Positions 1 to 8,898 are shown, counted from the stretch's first letter. The stretch: DNA of 64,000 nt from Aquisalinus luteolus (GCF_009712425.2 NZ_VCJR02000001.1:1430001-1494000), one strand, 5' to 3'. Translations and numbers: made by a program. Notes: a model not told the origin generated them from the sequence alone.

Positions 1-12
1 AAGGTATTTTCG

Positions 13-1320
13 ATGACAAAGTTGCGCGTTGGCGTTGCTGGCCTCGGTGTTGTTGGCGGCGGGTTGCTGTCCATTCTCATGCACAAAAGCGAGCGTTTTG
101 ACCGCGCCGGCATTGAGGTGGAAATTGCCGGCATCAGCGCCCGCAACCGCCATCGCGACCGAGGCGTGACGCTTGATGGCATCGAATGGTATGATGACCC
201 GGTCGAGCTTGCGCGCTCGGACATCGATATCTTCATCGAACTCGTTGGCGGGGCCGATGGGACGGCCCGCGCGGCGGTCGAAGCGGCAATCTCCGCTGGC
301 AAGCATGTCATCACTGCCAACAAGGCGCTGATCGCCGAGCACGGCCTGCATCTGGCTCGTCTCGCCGAACAGAAGGGTGTCTCCCTTTTCTATGAGGCCG
401 CCGTGGCAGCAGGCATCCCGGCGATCCATTCCCTGCGGGGCGGCGCGGCGGCGAGCTCGATCAACCGCATCGTCGGCATCCTGAACGGCACCTGCAATTA
501 CATGCTGACGCAGATGGCAGAGACAGGCGCGACCTATGAGGCGGCGCTACAGGAAGCCCAGCGGCTCGGCTATGCAGAGGCAGATCCGACCTTCGATGTC
601 GGCGGCTTCGATGCGGCCCACAAGCTGTGCATCTTGGCCATCATCGGCTTCGATGCCGCGGTCGACTTCAAGACGATCTCCATCTCCGGCATTCAGAAGA
701 TAACGGCGGAAGACATCGCCGCGGCAAAGCAGCTCAACTATCGCATCAGGCTGCTCGGCATTGCGACGCGCGCGGAAAGCGGGCTGGAACTCAGCGTTCA
801 CCCGGCATTGGTTGATGAGGAAGACCCAATTGCACGCGCTGCCGGACCGGACAATGTCCTCGTCTTTGAGGGCGACCCGATAGGCCGTATACAGATTTCC
901 GGGCCGGGTGCCGGTGCCGGTCCGACAGCCTCCGCTGTTGCCGCTGATATCGTTACCATAGCCCGTGGTGGCGGCGGGCCTGTTTTCAATGCACCGGCAG
1001 GCCGGTTGCGTGATCTGAAGGTTATCGACCCGGAACGCCAGACGGGCCGGTTCTACCTGCGTATTACATTGAAAGACGTACCCGGTGCCATTGCGGCAAT
1101 TACGGACACGCTGGCGAAGAACGATATCTCCATCGACAGCCTGTTGCAGCCTTCCGTCGAAGCGGCATTGAAGAAGCACCAGCCTGCCGATAGTGCTACG
1201 CTTGTCCTGACGACGCATGCGACCTCAGCTGCTAAAATGTACAGTGTCGCGCGCGAAATCAGCGAAAAATCATTTGTATCCGGAGTGCCATCCGTTATTC
1301 GTATTGAAGATTTTCAATAG
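13..1320 (+). CDS. hom: Homoserine dehydrogenase
   Basis: NAD(P)-dependent reduction of aspartate semialdehyde to homoserine, the branch point to threonine and methionine in the cytoplasm. The N-terminus carries the dinucleotide-binding GVAGLGVVGGG (about residues 7-17). The central catalytic region has TANKALIAEHG and NGTCNYMLTQ, both typical of the family. A C-terminal ACT domain (about residues 345-430, starting RFYLRITLKDVPGAIAA) suggests allosteric feedback, usually by threonine. At 435 aa the length is that of the monofunctional ACT-containing form. The ATG follows an AAGG at the very start of the window, so upstream genes cannot be seen. glpX follows after 17 bases, which suggests co-transcription. 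Confidence 0.97.
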   Translation: MTKLRVGVAGLGVVGGGLLSILMHKSERFDRAGIEVEIAGISARNRHRDRGVTLDGIEWYDDPVELARSDIDIFIELVGGADGTARAAVEAAISAGKHVITANKALIAEHGLHLARLAEQKGVSLFYEAAVAAGIPAIHSLRGGAAASSINRIVGILNGTCNYMLTQMAETGATYEAALQEAQRLGYAEADPTFDVGGFDAAHKLCILAIIGFDAAVDFKTISISGIQKITAEDIAAAKQLNYRIRLLGIATRAESGLELSVHPALVDEEDPIARAAGPDNVLVFEGDPIGRIQISGPGAGAGPTASAVAADIVTIARGGGGPVFNAPAGRLRDLKVIDPERQTGRFYLRITLKDVPGAIAAITDTLAKNDISIDSLLQPSVEAALKKHQPADSATLVLTTHATSAAKMYSVAREISEKSFVSGVPSVIRIEDFQ

Positions 1321-1337
1321 AATGACGGAGAGAGCTC

Positions 1338-2303
1338 ATGGCGGACGAAGCAGGATATCTTGATCGTATCCTGACGATCGAACTTGGCCGTTGTACGGAA
1401 GCTGCCGCAATTGCAGCCTCCACGATGATCGGACGCGGCGACAAGGAGGGGGCCGACCAGGCCGCTGTCACAGCACTGCGTAACGCCCTCAACCAGCTTT
1501 CCATCGATGGCACCGTTGTCATCGGCGAGGGTGAACGCGATGAAGCACCGATGCTCTATATCGGCGAGAAGGTCGGTCGCGGCGGCCCGAAGGTCGATAT
1601 CGCCCTCGATCCGCTGGAAGGCACGACCCTGACTGCCAAGGCGATGGCCAACTCCCTCGCGGTCGTCGCCATGGCGCAGGGCGGCACTCTGCTGCACTCG
1701 CCGGACGTCTATATGCAGAAGATCGCCTGCGGCCCAGGCTATCCGAAAGGGACTATCGATCTCGATGCACCAACCGAGGACAATATCGCCGCGCTTGCCA
1801 AGGCCAAGGGTGTCGATCCGTCCGAAATCACCCTGTGCGTGCTCGACAGGCCGCGCCACGATCACATCATCGAGGCCGCCCGCAAGATGAACGCCCGCGT
1901 CTTCCTCATCTCCGACGGTGACGTCGCCGGTATCTTCCACACGACTGAGCCGCGTACCGGCATCGATCTATATGTCGGCTCCGGTGGTGCGCCAGAGGGC
2001 GTCCTGGCTGCCGCAGCGCTCAGATGTGTCGGCGGGCAGATGCAGGGTCGTCTTCTGTTCCGCAACGATGATGAACGCGCCAGGGCCGAGCGGGCAGGAA
2101 TCACTGATCTCGACCGCAAATACGATCTGATGGACCTTGCGTCCGGTGATGTCATGTTTGCGGCGACCGGCGTCACCGACGGCTCGATGCTGAAAGGCGT
2201 GCGCTGGGAGGGCAAGCGGGTTCATACCTCGACCCTAGTCATGCGCTCCAAGACCGGCACCGTGCGCTATATCGATGCGACTTCTCAGCGTCCGGATCGG
2301 TGA
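1338..2303 (+). CDS. glpX: Class II fructose-1,6-bisphosphatase (GlpX type)
   Basis: Hydrolyses fructose-1,6-bisphosphate to fructose-6-phosphate in gluconeogenesis. The 321-aa protein has the metal/substrate motifs of the class II family: VVIGEGERDEAPMLYIGE (about residues 60-77) and DIALDPLEGTT (about residues 88-98), where the acidic residues bind divalent metal. The length matches GlpX enzymes. It sits 17 bases after hom and 63 bases before recJ on the same strand, an arrangement (hom-glpX-recJ) that I recall as common in alphaproteobacteria. No second class of FBPase is visible in the window. Confidence 0.96.
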   Translation: MADEAGYLDRILTIELGRCTEAAAIAASTMIGRGDKEGADQAAVTALRNALNQLSIDGTVVIGEGERDEAPMLYIGEKVGRGGPKVDIALDPLEGTTLTAKAMANSLAVVAMAQGGTLLHSPDVYMQKIACGPGYPKGTIDLDAPTEDNIAALAKAKGVDPSEITLCVLDRPRHDHIIEAARKMNARVFLISDGDVAGIFHTTEPRTGIDLYVGSGGAPEGVLAAAALRCVGGQMQGRLLFRNDDERARAERAGITDLDRKYDLMDLASGDVMFAATGVTDGSMLKGVRWEGKRVHTSTLVMRSKTGTVRYIDATSQRPDR

Positions 2304-2366
2304 TCCGACGATCGATGTTCAAAACCAGCCGGTGACGGCGGCCCGAATCACCGTCAGGATTGTCTC

Positions 2367-4187
2367 ATGAGCCTGACGGCACCAATCCCACCATCACCAT
2401 CGGCTCTCGTCGACCGCTCGGTCTGCGGGAAACGCTGGGTGCTGCGTGAAATCGTCGAGCGCGATGTGCTGACCATGGTCCAGCAGCTCGGCATCGAAAG
2501 GACACTGGCAGAAACATTGTCCGCGCGCGGCATCGTGCCGGAGGAGGCGTCAGCGTTCCTGAACCCGTCCTTGCGCGACTGCATGCCCGACCCGTCCTGC
2601 ATGGCAGACATGGACAAGGCCGTTGCTCGCATCGTCACCGCCATCAAGGATGGCGAGACTATCGGCATATTCGGTGACTATGATGTCGATGGAACGACGT
2701 CTGCGGCCCTGCTGGTGCGATATTTCACAGCCTTGGGAATCGACCATTTTGTCCATATCCCCGATCGTCTGACGGAGGGGTATGGCCCGAGCGCAGAGGC
2801 TTTCGCCGGTTTGCAGGAAAAGGGCGCCAGCCTGTGCATCACCGTAGATTGCGGGGCCATGGCTCACGATATAATCGAGCAGGCGCAGCTGGATGGCCTC
2901 GATATCGTCGTCACCGACCACCACCAGATGACCCTGCCAGCGCCGCCGGCAGTCGCGACGGTCAATCCGAACAGGCCAGATGATGTCTCGGGTCTCGGCA
3001 ATCTCTCCGCCGCAGGCGTCGTCTTCATGCTGCTCGTCGCCCTGAACCGCGCACTGCGGCAGGACGGGTATTTTGCTGAGAAGGCTGAGCCGAAGCTGTT
3101 GCAATGGCTCGATCTCGTCTCGCTCGGCCTGATGTGTGATGTGATGCCGCTGACCGGCCTGACGCGAGTGCTGGTTGCGCAGGGGCTGAAGGTCATGGGC
3201 TCGTTCGGTGAGGGGACGATGGCGCCCTCCGCCTATCCGGGGCTGTTTCATCTGGCGAGCGCTGCCGGGGCCAGTGGTGCGGCGAGCGCCTATCACCTTG
3301 GGTTTGTTCTCGGGCCGCGCATCAATGCCGCCGGCCGCATAGGTCATGCCCGTGAGGCATTGTCGATGATGACGCTGAATGATCCAGCAAAAACAGTACA
3401 TTTGGCGGAGAAACTTCATGGGCTGAACGCGGTCCGTCAGGACATCGAAGGCGGGGTGCTTGAAGAGGCGATCAACCAGGTCGAGATACAGCGCCTGAAT
3501 GACAAGCCGGACCTTGTGGTAACAGCAGGCGATGGCTGGCACCCCGGCGTCATTGGTATCGTGGCTGGCCGCCTGAGGGAGCGCTATGACTGCCCGGCAA
3601 TCACCATCGGTTTTGATGGCGATATCGGCAAGGGCTCCGGTCGGTCACTGCCCGGTGTAGACCTTGGCGGCGCCATCGCCGCAGCCTACCGTGAAGGGCT
3701 GCTGATGGGCGGCGGCGGACACGCGATGGCGGCGGGCCTGACCATCGAGAAAAGCAAACTCGAAGCCTTCACCGCCTTCCTGAAGGATCGTCTGGGAGAG
3801 GATATTGCCGAATCGCGCGCCCGCGCCTCCCTGAAAATCGATTCGATTGCCAGCCTCGCCATCGTGCGCAAGGCCTTTGCAGATTCCATCGCCGCAGCCG
3901 GACCGTTCGGCACCGGAAATCCGGAGCCACGGTTCGTTTTCGAGCGGGTGAGGGTGCAATATGCCGACATCAAGGGCGGCAAACACATCGCCTGCACGCT
4001 GGCTGATTCCATGGGCCGGACGGCCCGTGCGATTGCCTTCCGCTGTGTCGATGAACCCCTTGGAGACCTGTTGCTGAATGCCGGAAACCGTCAGCTCGGT
4101 ATTGCCGGGAAAATCCGCGAGGATACCTGGCGTGGCGGCGATGCTGCCCAGATTCATATCGAGGACATTGCCCTGTCTGAAGGGTGA
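2367..4187 (+). CDS. recJ: Single-stranded-DNA-specific exonuclease RecJ
   Basis: 5'-to-3' single-strand DNA exonuclease of the DHH phosphoesterase superfamily, used in RecF-pathway recombination and mismatch or base-excision repair. The DHH catalytic core is visible: GIFGDYDVDGTTSAALL (motif I, about residues 99-115), then VVTDHHQ (the DHH signature, about residue 182). The DHHA1 glycine-rich motif GGGGHAMAAGL lies near residue 450, followed by the C-terminal OB-like domain. At 606 aa it is close to the family norm. The ATG at 2367 is the first in frame after glpX. It is probably the last gene of the hom-glpX-recJ unit, before tRNA-Glu. Confidence 0.96.
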   Translation: MSLTAPIPPSPSALVDRSVCGKRWVLREIVERDVLTMVQQLGIERTLAETLSARGIVPEEASAFLNPSLRDCMPDPSCMADMDKAVARIVTAIKDGETIGIFGDYDVDGTTSAALLVRYFTALGIDHFVHIPDRLTEGYGPSAEAFAGLQEKGASLCITVDCGAMAHDIIEQAQLDGLDIVVTDHHQMTLPAPPAVATVNPNRPDDVSGLGNLSAAGVVFMLLVALNRALRQDGYFAEKAEPKLLQWLDLVSLGLMCDVMPLTGLTRVLVAQGLKVMGSFGEGTMAPSAYPGLFHLASAAGASGAASAYHLGFVLGPRINAAGRIGHAREALSMMTLNDPAKTVHLAEKLHGLNAVRQDIEGGVLEEAINQVEIQRLNDKPDLVVTAGDGWHPGVIGIVAGRLRERYDCPAITIGFDGDIGKGSGRSLPGVDLGGAIAAAYREGLLMGGGGHAMAAGLTIEKSKLEAFTAFLKDRLGEDIAESRARASLKIDSIASLAIVRKAFADSIAAAGPFGTGNPEPRFVFERVRVQYADIKGGKHIACTLADSMGRTARAIAFRCVDEPLGDLLLNAGNRQLGIAGKIREDTWRGGDAAQIHIEDIALSEG

Positions 4188-4286
4188 TATTTTCTCGAAA
4201 AAAGTGCGTTTGAACGCAAATCAGGTCTTGCGATTTTGTGCGTGCTTTCATATACACACGCTCTCGCCGCGAGGCGCTGATAGTGC

Positions 4287-4361
4287 GGTCCCTTCGTCTA
4301 TCGGTTAGGACGCTAGGTTTTCAACCTAGAAAGAGGGGTTCGATTCCCCTAGGGACTGCCA
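4287..4361 (+). tRNA. tRNA-Glu (UUC)
   Basis: A full cloverleaf can be folded by eye. The acceptor stem GGTCCCT pairs with AGGGACT (one G-U at the end). The anticodon stem CTAGG/CCTAG closes the 7-base loop TTTTCAA, giving anticodon TTC. The T-arm contains GGTTCGATTCC. The discriminator is G and the CCA end is encoded (4359-4361). It is a stand-alone gene between recJ and the YbjN gene. There is no sign that it serves as an attachment site. Confidence 0.95.
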
Positions 4362-4495
4362 TTCATCCTTCATTTTGACTGACCTGAAGCCTTATCCGGG
4401 CTTGCGTACTCCTTACAGTTTGATAAGGTTTTGGTTAACGCGCTTTATCTGTCGAGGGCACTGACAGGCGTTTGCGTCAAAGTGGAGAGGATCTC

Positions 4496-4936
4496 ATGAA
4501 AAAACTGGCTGCTATCGCGCTTTCCATCGGAATGTTCTTCACAGCATCTTTTGCTCACGCGATCACGCCATCCGAGATCAGCGACGTTCTCGAGGCACAG
4601 GGCTATCCTGTGCATTCGATCAGCGATTCGATGCTGGCCGTGAATTATCAGGGCATGACCGTGCTGATCGCCATTAACGGGGCTGACGGGGACGTATCCT
4701 ACCTGACATATCTGCAAAACGGGTCTGACAATGTCAGCGAGGAATTCCTCAATAACTACAATTACAGCGTGAAATTCGGTCGCGCCTTCATAGATCGCGA
4801 TGGTGATGTCGTTATCCAGATGGACCGGAATTCCTCAGGTGGCGTATCACTGGGTAATGTTACTTCCGACTTTGAAGTCTTCATTTCTCTGGTCGAGAAG
4901 TTTCTGAATGATGTCAGTAATCAAGTGACGGTATAA
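4496..4936 (+). CDS. Exported YbjN-domain protein
   Basis: A 146-aa protein that looks like the YbjN family (putative sensory transduction regulators; biochemical role unknown). The start is set at ATG 4496, preceded by GGAGAGGATCTC as ribosome-binding site. That leaves an N-terminal signal peptide (KK then a hydrophobic stretch ending ASFAHA, about residues 2-22). The mature part has the YbjN pattern of an alpha helix (SEISDVLEAQGY) followed by beta strands and a C-terminal helix (FISLVEKFLNDV). E. coli YbjN itself is cytoplasmic, whereas this copy is predicted to be exported. It stands alone, with about 130 bases free on each side. Confidence 0.75.
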   Translation: MKKLAAIALSIGMFFTASFAHAITPSEISDVLEAQGYPVHSISDSMLAVNYQGMTVLIAINGADGDVSYLTYLQNGSDNVSEEFLNNYNYSVKFGRAFIDRDGDVVIQMDRNSSGGVSLGNVTSDFEVFISLVEKFLNDVSNQVTV

Positions 4937-5087
4937 CATATACTTCCATAAGTATCCGCGAATACCGCAACTTCAGCTAGAACTCTCCGCATTTTCCTGC
5001 TTTATCGGCTAAAAAGCATTGTCATGAAGATGACATGCTTTACGAATGCGACTATGCTTTGCATCAGGGAACGAGAGACGAGAGAAC

Positions 5088-5630
5088 ATGATGAATCAGA
5101 ATCTGGGAGCCGAGGAGACGGACGCAGACGCTGACGAGCAGTCCTTCGAAATCACGGGTATCGTAAAATGGTTCGATACGGTGAAGGGCTACGGCTTTAT
5201 CATGTCGGATCAGTCCGATGGTGACATCCTGCTCCATTCATCCTGCCTGAAGCAGACCGGGCGCAGTGCCGCCCCTGAAGGCTCGACAGTCATCTGCGAA
5301 GCGGTGAGGCGGCCAAAGGGCCTCCAGGCTCTCCGCGTACTCAAGATAGACGAGAGCACGGCCGCGCCTGTCATGTCCGCCGACGATCATGCCATGCCAG
5401 TGGAGCCAGCCGGCCAGCTCAAGTCTGCGGAAGTGAAGTGGTTCAACCGGGCCAAGGGCTATGGCTTCCTGACACAAGGACCGGGTACGGAGGATATCTT
5501 CGTCCACATGGAAACACTGCGTCGCTCCAACCTGTCAGAGTTGCAGCCAGGTCAGCGCGTGCTTGTTTCTTATGGCAAGGGGCCAAAGGGTCTCTTGGCG
5601 GCTGAAGTCATGCTGGATACCGGCAACTAG
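5088..5630 (+). CDS. Double cold-shock-domain protein
   Basis: Nucleic-acid-binding protein with two cold-shock domains in tandem (180 aa). CSD1 starts at ITGIVKWFDTVKGYGFI with the RNP1-like KGYGFI and the RNP2-like DILLHSS. CSD2 starts at SAEVKWFNRAKGYGFL with DIFVHMETL. An acidic head (about residues 4-17) and a linker of about 40 residues separate them from the ends and from each other. Two-domain CspA-like proteins are a typical alphaproteobacterial variant and probably act as RNA chaperones or regulators. The start is one of two consecutive ATGs (5088/5091) after a purine-rich GAGACGAGAGAAC. It is convergent with the next gene, with 3 bases between them. Confidence 0.92.
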   Translation: MMNQNLGAEETDADADEQSFEITGIVKWFDTVKGYGFIMSDQSDGDILLHSSCLKQTGRSAAPEGSTVICEAVRRPKGLQALRVLKIDESTAAPVMSADDHAMPVEPAGQLKSAEVKWFNRAKGYGFLTQGPGTEDIFVHMETLRRSNLSELQPGQRVLVSYGKGPKGLLAAEVMLDTGN

Positions 5631-5633
5631 TTT

Positions 5634-6605
5634 CTATTCTTCGAGCCTGGCGAGATAGGCGGGGCTGGGACATTCTATCTGCCGCGTCCTGCTACCGATC
5701 GTGCTGACAATACAGCTATCGACAAATGAGCGCAGCCGATAGGACGGGCATTCTATTGGTGTCTTGCTACCGGCATCGTTCCGAACATAACATCCGGTCT
5801 CTATCAGGGTGAGGTTTTCATCCTCGCAATCGAACCTGTCATAAGTGCCGGTTCCGGCAACGATATTACAGCCCTGGCGAATATCGCCGATGGTGATGAT
5901 CCCTCCTGAGGGCAGGGTTATATCCATGGCATCGATCGTGGCGGAATGTTCCTTGTTCTGGTCCTGCCCAAGGCGCTCCGCCCTTGAAAGACGCGTGCAG
6001 GCTCCATCCTGTTGCGCGAAACCTGCCATGCAGGTCCAGTCATCACCCTTTTCTGTATACGTTGCATTTACGGGTATCGTGAAACTGCGGCAGCGTCCTT
6101 GTTCTGGCCGCAGCCCGCGCGGGCACTGCTTTCCGCCGGTTGCAGCGACGACGATGCCTGAGGGGCGGCATTCTTCGCCAATTCGGTTATAACCCTTGAG
6201 ACATCGCCAGTCGGAGCCACCCCAGGTCAGCTCTGCATTTGCAGGGACAACAACCTGTGCGCAGACGTCTTCATCGCGCTCGAAGCCTTTCAGGCAATAC
6301 CAGTTGCTGCCCTGCAGGCGAAGATCGGCATTTGCGGGGACTTTAATCTCACTGCATTCATCGCCATCGCGCTGATAACCACGCTCACAGCGCCATCCGC
6401 GGCCATCTATCGACAGGGAGGCGTTGACAGGTACGGCGATCTTTTCGCACTCATTGCCTTCGCGGCGATAGCCTTGCGAACATTTCCAGCCAACACCATT
6501 GGCGCGCGGCTCCGCGTTTTCAGGGAAATCGACATGTTGTGCCAACGCCTTGCCTGACACCGCCATCAGCATGCACAACATTGCAAGAAGGATCACTCGC
6601 CACAT
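5634..6605 (-). CDS. Secreted Cys-rich tandem-repeat protein, function unknown
   Basis: A 323-aa protein with an N-terminal signal peptide (hydrophobic stretch to about residue 22, ending GKALA). It carries about five modules of 30-32 residues of the form VP-x-NA-x5-G-x2-W-x-C-x2-GY-x-R-x-G-x2-C-x-x-I, each with two cysteines, at about residues 24-210. One module (around KQCPRGLRPEQGRC) has lost its first half. The C-terminal 90 residues form a different Cys-rich domain (six cysteines, with two ECPS motifs). Paired cysteines in an exported protein suggest disulfides and a surface or periplasmic role. I do not recognise the family. It is not obviously in an operon. Confidence 0.7.
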   Translation of the reverse strand: MWRVILLAMLCMLMAVSGKALAQHVDFPENAEPRANGVGWKCSQGYRREGNECEKIAVPVNASLSIDGRGWRCERGYQRDGDECSEIKVPANADLRLQGSNWYCLKGFERDEDVCAQVVVPANAELTWGGSDWRCLKGYNRIGEECRPSGIVVAATGGKQCPRGLRPEQGRCRSFTIPVNATYTEKGDDWTCMAGFAQQDGACTRLSRAERLGQDQNKEHSATIDAMDITLPSGGIITIGDIRQGCNIVAGTGTYDRFDCEDENLTLIETGCYVRNDAGSKTPIECPSYRLRSFVDSCIVSTIGSRTRQIECPSPAYLARLEE

Positions 6606-6737
6606 GGATAGCTGGTTACTCTGATTTGCTTAGCCCGAACAGCTGACTATGCCGGTACTTCATTGAAAGAATGCTGACGCACAGGCCTGAATGCGACCAA
6701 ACTCGTTCACCATCGTGACAGAGCGTAAAGGATGAAG

Positions 6738-6788
6738 GAAATGGCGACCCCGGCACGATTCGAACGTGCGACCATCTGATTAGAAGTC
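6738..6788. repeat. Left attachment site (attL): 51-bp tRNA-Arg 3' repeat
   Basis: These 51 bases are identical to 15581-15631. Positions 6742-6788 copy the 3' 47 bases of tRNA-Arg(UCU), from the CCA through the T-arm and part of the anticodon arm. The sequence then diverges into element DNA (CCCAAAAG) instead of the 5' half of the tRNA. This is the displaced host 3' end left by integrase-mediated insertion into a tRNA gene and marks the left boundary of the element. It is not itself a functional tRNA. Confidence 0.95.
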
Positions 6789-6931
6789 CCAAAAGTCGGC
6801 CCTTTTGCAACCTCTTGAACTAACAGACAAACATCCGGATTGTGGATATATCCCATTGTATTCTCTATGTTATTTGATTGACATTGCAGGTCACGGCATG
6901 TCATTTGCTTGACATAGGAAACCGTCTGCGA

Positions 6932-6953
6932 TGCGGACATAGTGCGGATACGA
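6932..6953 (+). repeat. Candidate integrase arm-type repeats, left end
   Basis: Tandem imperfect 11-mers TGCGGACATAG and TGCGGATACGA lie just upstream of the integrase start. The same tandem pair (TACGGATATAG, TGCGGATATAG) is found at 15503-15524 just inside the right attachment site, in the same orientation. Paired repeats near both ends fit arm-type integrase binding sites. Assignment is inferred from position and similarity only. Confidence 0.5.
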
Positions 6954-6955
6954 GT

Positions 6956-8290
6956 ATGGGTGCCAGGTCAAGCCAGGGGGTAAATCTTACCAATGCTGTG
7001 GTTGGAAAGTTGCCAGCACCCGAAACCGGCAGCCGGATTTTCTATGATCAAAAGCTGATCGGGTTCGGTTGCCGTGTGACTGCCACAGGTGTGCGTTCCT
7101 TCATTCTCAACTACCGAACCAAGACGGGCCGTGAGCGCCGCGCGACCATCGGGCGTTGGCCTGAATGGTCAGCAGGCGAGGCGAGGGATGAAGCCGAATC
7201 ACTAAAGGGCAAGATCAAGGACGGGATGGACCCGGTCGGCCAGCGGCGGGCAGAACAGCAGCAACCGACTGTTTCCGAACTTATCGAGCGGTTCGAAAAG
7301 GAATACCTGCCGAAACAACGGCCAAGCACCGCAAAAAACTATTCCCTGCAACTCGAGCGATTTGTTCGGCCCGCCTTGGGCAAGCGGAAAGTCGTGGATG
7401 TTACATTCTCCGATATCGATGCCCTGCATCGCGATATCACCCATCGCGGCCTGCCAAGGCAAAGCAGGGGCGGCCGCAAAAAACCAAGACCGGCCCCTTA
7501 TCAGGCGAACCGTGTCATTGCACTCGTTAGCCGCCTGTTCAATCTCGCGATCCGTTGGGGATGGCGAACCGATAATCCTGCAAAGGGCGTCGAACGGAAT
7601 CAGGAAACCAAGCGGCGGCGCTATCTATCTCCAAAGGAACAGAAAGCCCTGATTTCGGCATTGGCCGGGGCCAAGGATAAACAGGGGGCAAATATCATTC
7701 GTCTCCTGATGCTGACTGGCGCACGACGCGGGGAGGTTCTGGCCGCCAAATGGACCGATTTTGATTTCGGGACCGGCTATTGGATCAAGCCGGGCGCAAC
7801 CACGAAACAGAAAACGGAACATCGCGTTCCGCTACCTGCACCGGCCCTGCAATTGCTCTCCGATATCCGCAGCGAGGCCGAGAAGGCAGCCCGCAAATCG
7901 GGCAGAACCGTTTCCGAATATGTGTTCCCAAGTCGCAGTGGCGGGCACCGGCAAGACATCAAGAAAACATGGCACGAACTCTGTGTGGCCGCAGATATTG
8001 TAAACGTCGAAACGGTCATAGATGACAAGGGGCGGGAAAAGCTTTTCGTTACCCCATCAGCCCGCGTTCATGATCTGCGACACACCTATGCGAGCGTGCT
8101 GGCAAGTGCTGGCCAGCCCCTTACCGTGATCGGCGCGCTTTTGGGTCACACCCAACCGGGCACTACGCACCGATACGCGCACCTATTCGATGATCCGCTT
8201 CGCGCCGCAACCGAAAGAGCCGCCGCGTCCATCATGCCGTCTGGCGAACAATCGGCTGAGGTCGTACCGTTCGGGAAGGGGCGGGAATGA
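6956..8290 (+). CDS. int: Tyrosine recombinase / phage integrase (P4-type, Arm domain)
   Basis: Site-specific tyrosine recombinase of the DUF4102-arm, P4-integrase type; it would insert and, with an excisionase, excise the element at tRNA-Arg. The N-terminal arm-binding domain reads IFYDQKLIGFGCRVTATG. A core-binding SAM-like domain follows (about residues 100-220). The catalytic domain shows the Arg box TGARRGEV, the HDLRHTYAS box (H-x-x-R) and LLGHTQPGTTHRYAHL with the late His and the nucleophilic Tyr. I chose ATG 6956 (MGARSSQ, 444 aa) because upstream residues read through the repeat region and do not match the family. No strong ribosome site is visible. It ends overlapping the next gene (ATGA). 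Confidence 0.93.
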   Translation: MGARSSQGVNLTNAVVGKLPAPETGSRIFYDQKLIGFGCRVTATGVRSFILNYRTKTGRERRATIGRWPEWSAGEARDEAESLKGKIKDGMDPVGQRRAEQQQPTVSELIERFEKEYLPKQRPSTAKNYSLQLERFVRPALGKRKVVDVTFSDIDALHRDITHRGLPRQSRGGRKKPRPAPYQANRVIALVSRLFNLAIRWGWRTDNPAKGVERNQETKRRRYLSPKEQKALISALAGAKDKQGANIIRLLMLTGARRGEVLAAKWTDFDFGTGYWIKPGATTKQKTEHRVPLPAPALQLLSDIRSEAEKAARKSGRTVSEYVFPSRSGGHRQDIKKTWHELCVAADIVNVETVIDDKGREKLFVTPSARVHDLRHTYASVLASAGQPLTVIGALLGHTQPGTTHRYAHLFDDPLRAATERAAASIMPSGEQSAEVVPFGKGRE

Positions 8291-8898
8291 GCAAGGAAGT
8301 TCGCGAAAATCTCATCAAGATATTCAAGAGATTTGCCGGTTCATCAGGCACCATGACCGCCTCTGACATGGCGGAAGCGGCTGAAGCACTGATAACCATC
8401 GATTGCCAAGGCCGGATCATTAAAGAGATTAGTCCAGGTTTTAGGAAGAGCATAAAAGCGCCCCACAAACAGGCCGAAAAACTCTGCAATGCGCTCAATG
8501 AAGAATTGCGGGTGATTTTGCAAAATGAATTGGGAGATGCGGGGCGATTTTCGTTACTCGCCAGCGAGCAGTGGCCACATATCCAACATCTTCGGGACAC
8601 GTTGCGACTTGCACAAGAGGTTCGGGACCGACTTGAAATGGGAGCAATCCCCCCGCCTACGGCTGAAGGTTACAAGCCTCGCGAACGGCTTGTGGCCGAG
8701 GCGGTGAGACTGCTTTTCGAGGAATTGACGGGGGAAAAAGCAAAAGCCCCAACATGGCATGCCGATCCTGACCCAAAAAAGAGAGAATACACAAACGGTC
8801 CTTATAGAGACTTTCTTGGTGAGGTGTTCTGCGCACTCGGTATTGAAGCAAGTGCGAATTCATGGGCTGTGAAAACAGCGAATACCAGAAAGAAGTAG
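8287..8898 (+). CDS. Unknown protein coupled to the integrase
   Basis: A 203-aa protein whose ATG overlaps the integrase stop (ATGA), so the two are translationally coupled. No domain is recognised. It is mostly predicted helical and charged, with a conserved-looking C-terminal part (PRERLVAEAVRLLFEELTG, then TNGPYRDFLGEVFCALGIEA). Its DNA is visibly more AT-rich than the flanking structural genes. The position next to int suggests an accessory role, such as control of integration, helper interference or defence. This is inference only. Confidence 0.7.
   Translation: MSKEVRENLIKIFKRFAGSSGTMTASDMAEAAEALITIDCQGRIIKEISPGFRKSIKAPHKQAEKLCNALNEELRVILQNELGDAGRFSLLASEQWPHIQHLRDTLRLAQEVRDRLEMGAIPPPTAEGYKPRERLVAEAVRLLFEELTGEKAKAPTWHADPDPKKREYTNGPYRDFLGEVFCALGIEASANSWAVKTANTRKK

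Larger units (their letters stand above)
6606..6955. other. Left flank of element: attL, direct repeats, no gene
   Basis: No convincing coding region lies between the Cys-rich protein and the integrase. The stretch contains attL (6738-6788) and a 13-bp direct repeat with one mismatch, ATTTGATTGACAT (6872-6884) and ATTTGCTTGACAT (6903-6915), each holding TTGACA. It also contains a tandem motif of about 11 bp (6932-6953). These are candidate integrase/excisionase binding sites or the int promoter. Short ORFs on the minus strand here begin inside the tRNA fragment and are not credible. Confidence 0.6.

Noticed and set aside
547-1218. Long minus-strand ORF opposite hom
   Set aside because: A mirror frame of a GC-rich coding region; hom has clear family motifs and this frame has none.
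6742-6788. A second functional tRNA-Arg at the left boundary
   Set aside because: Only the 3' 47 bases are present; the 5' half is missing, so it is an attachment-site remnant.
6616-6940. Minus-strand ORFs over attL
   Set aside because: They run through the tRNA-Arg fragment and the int control repeats, so they are chance frames.
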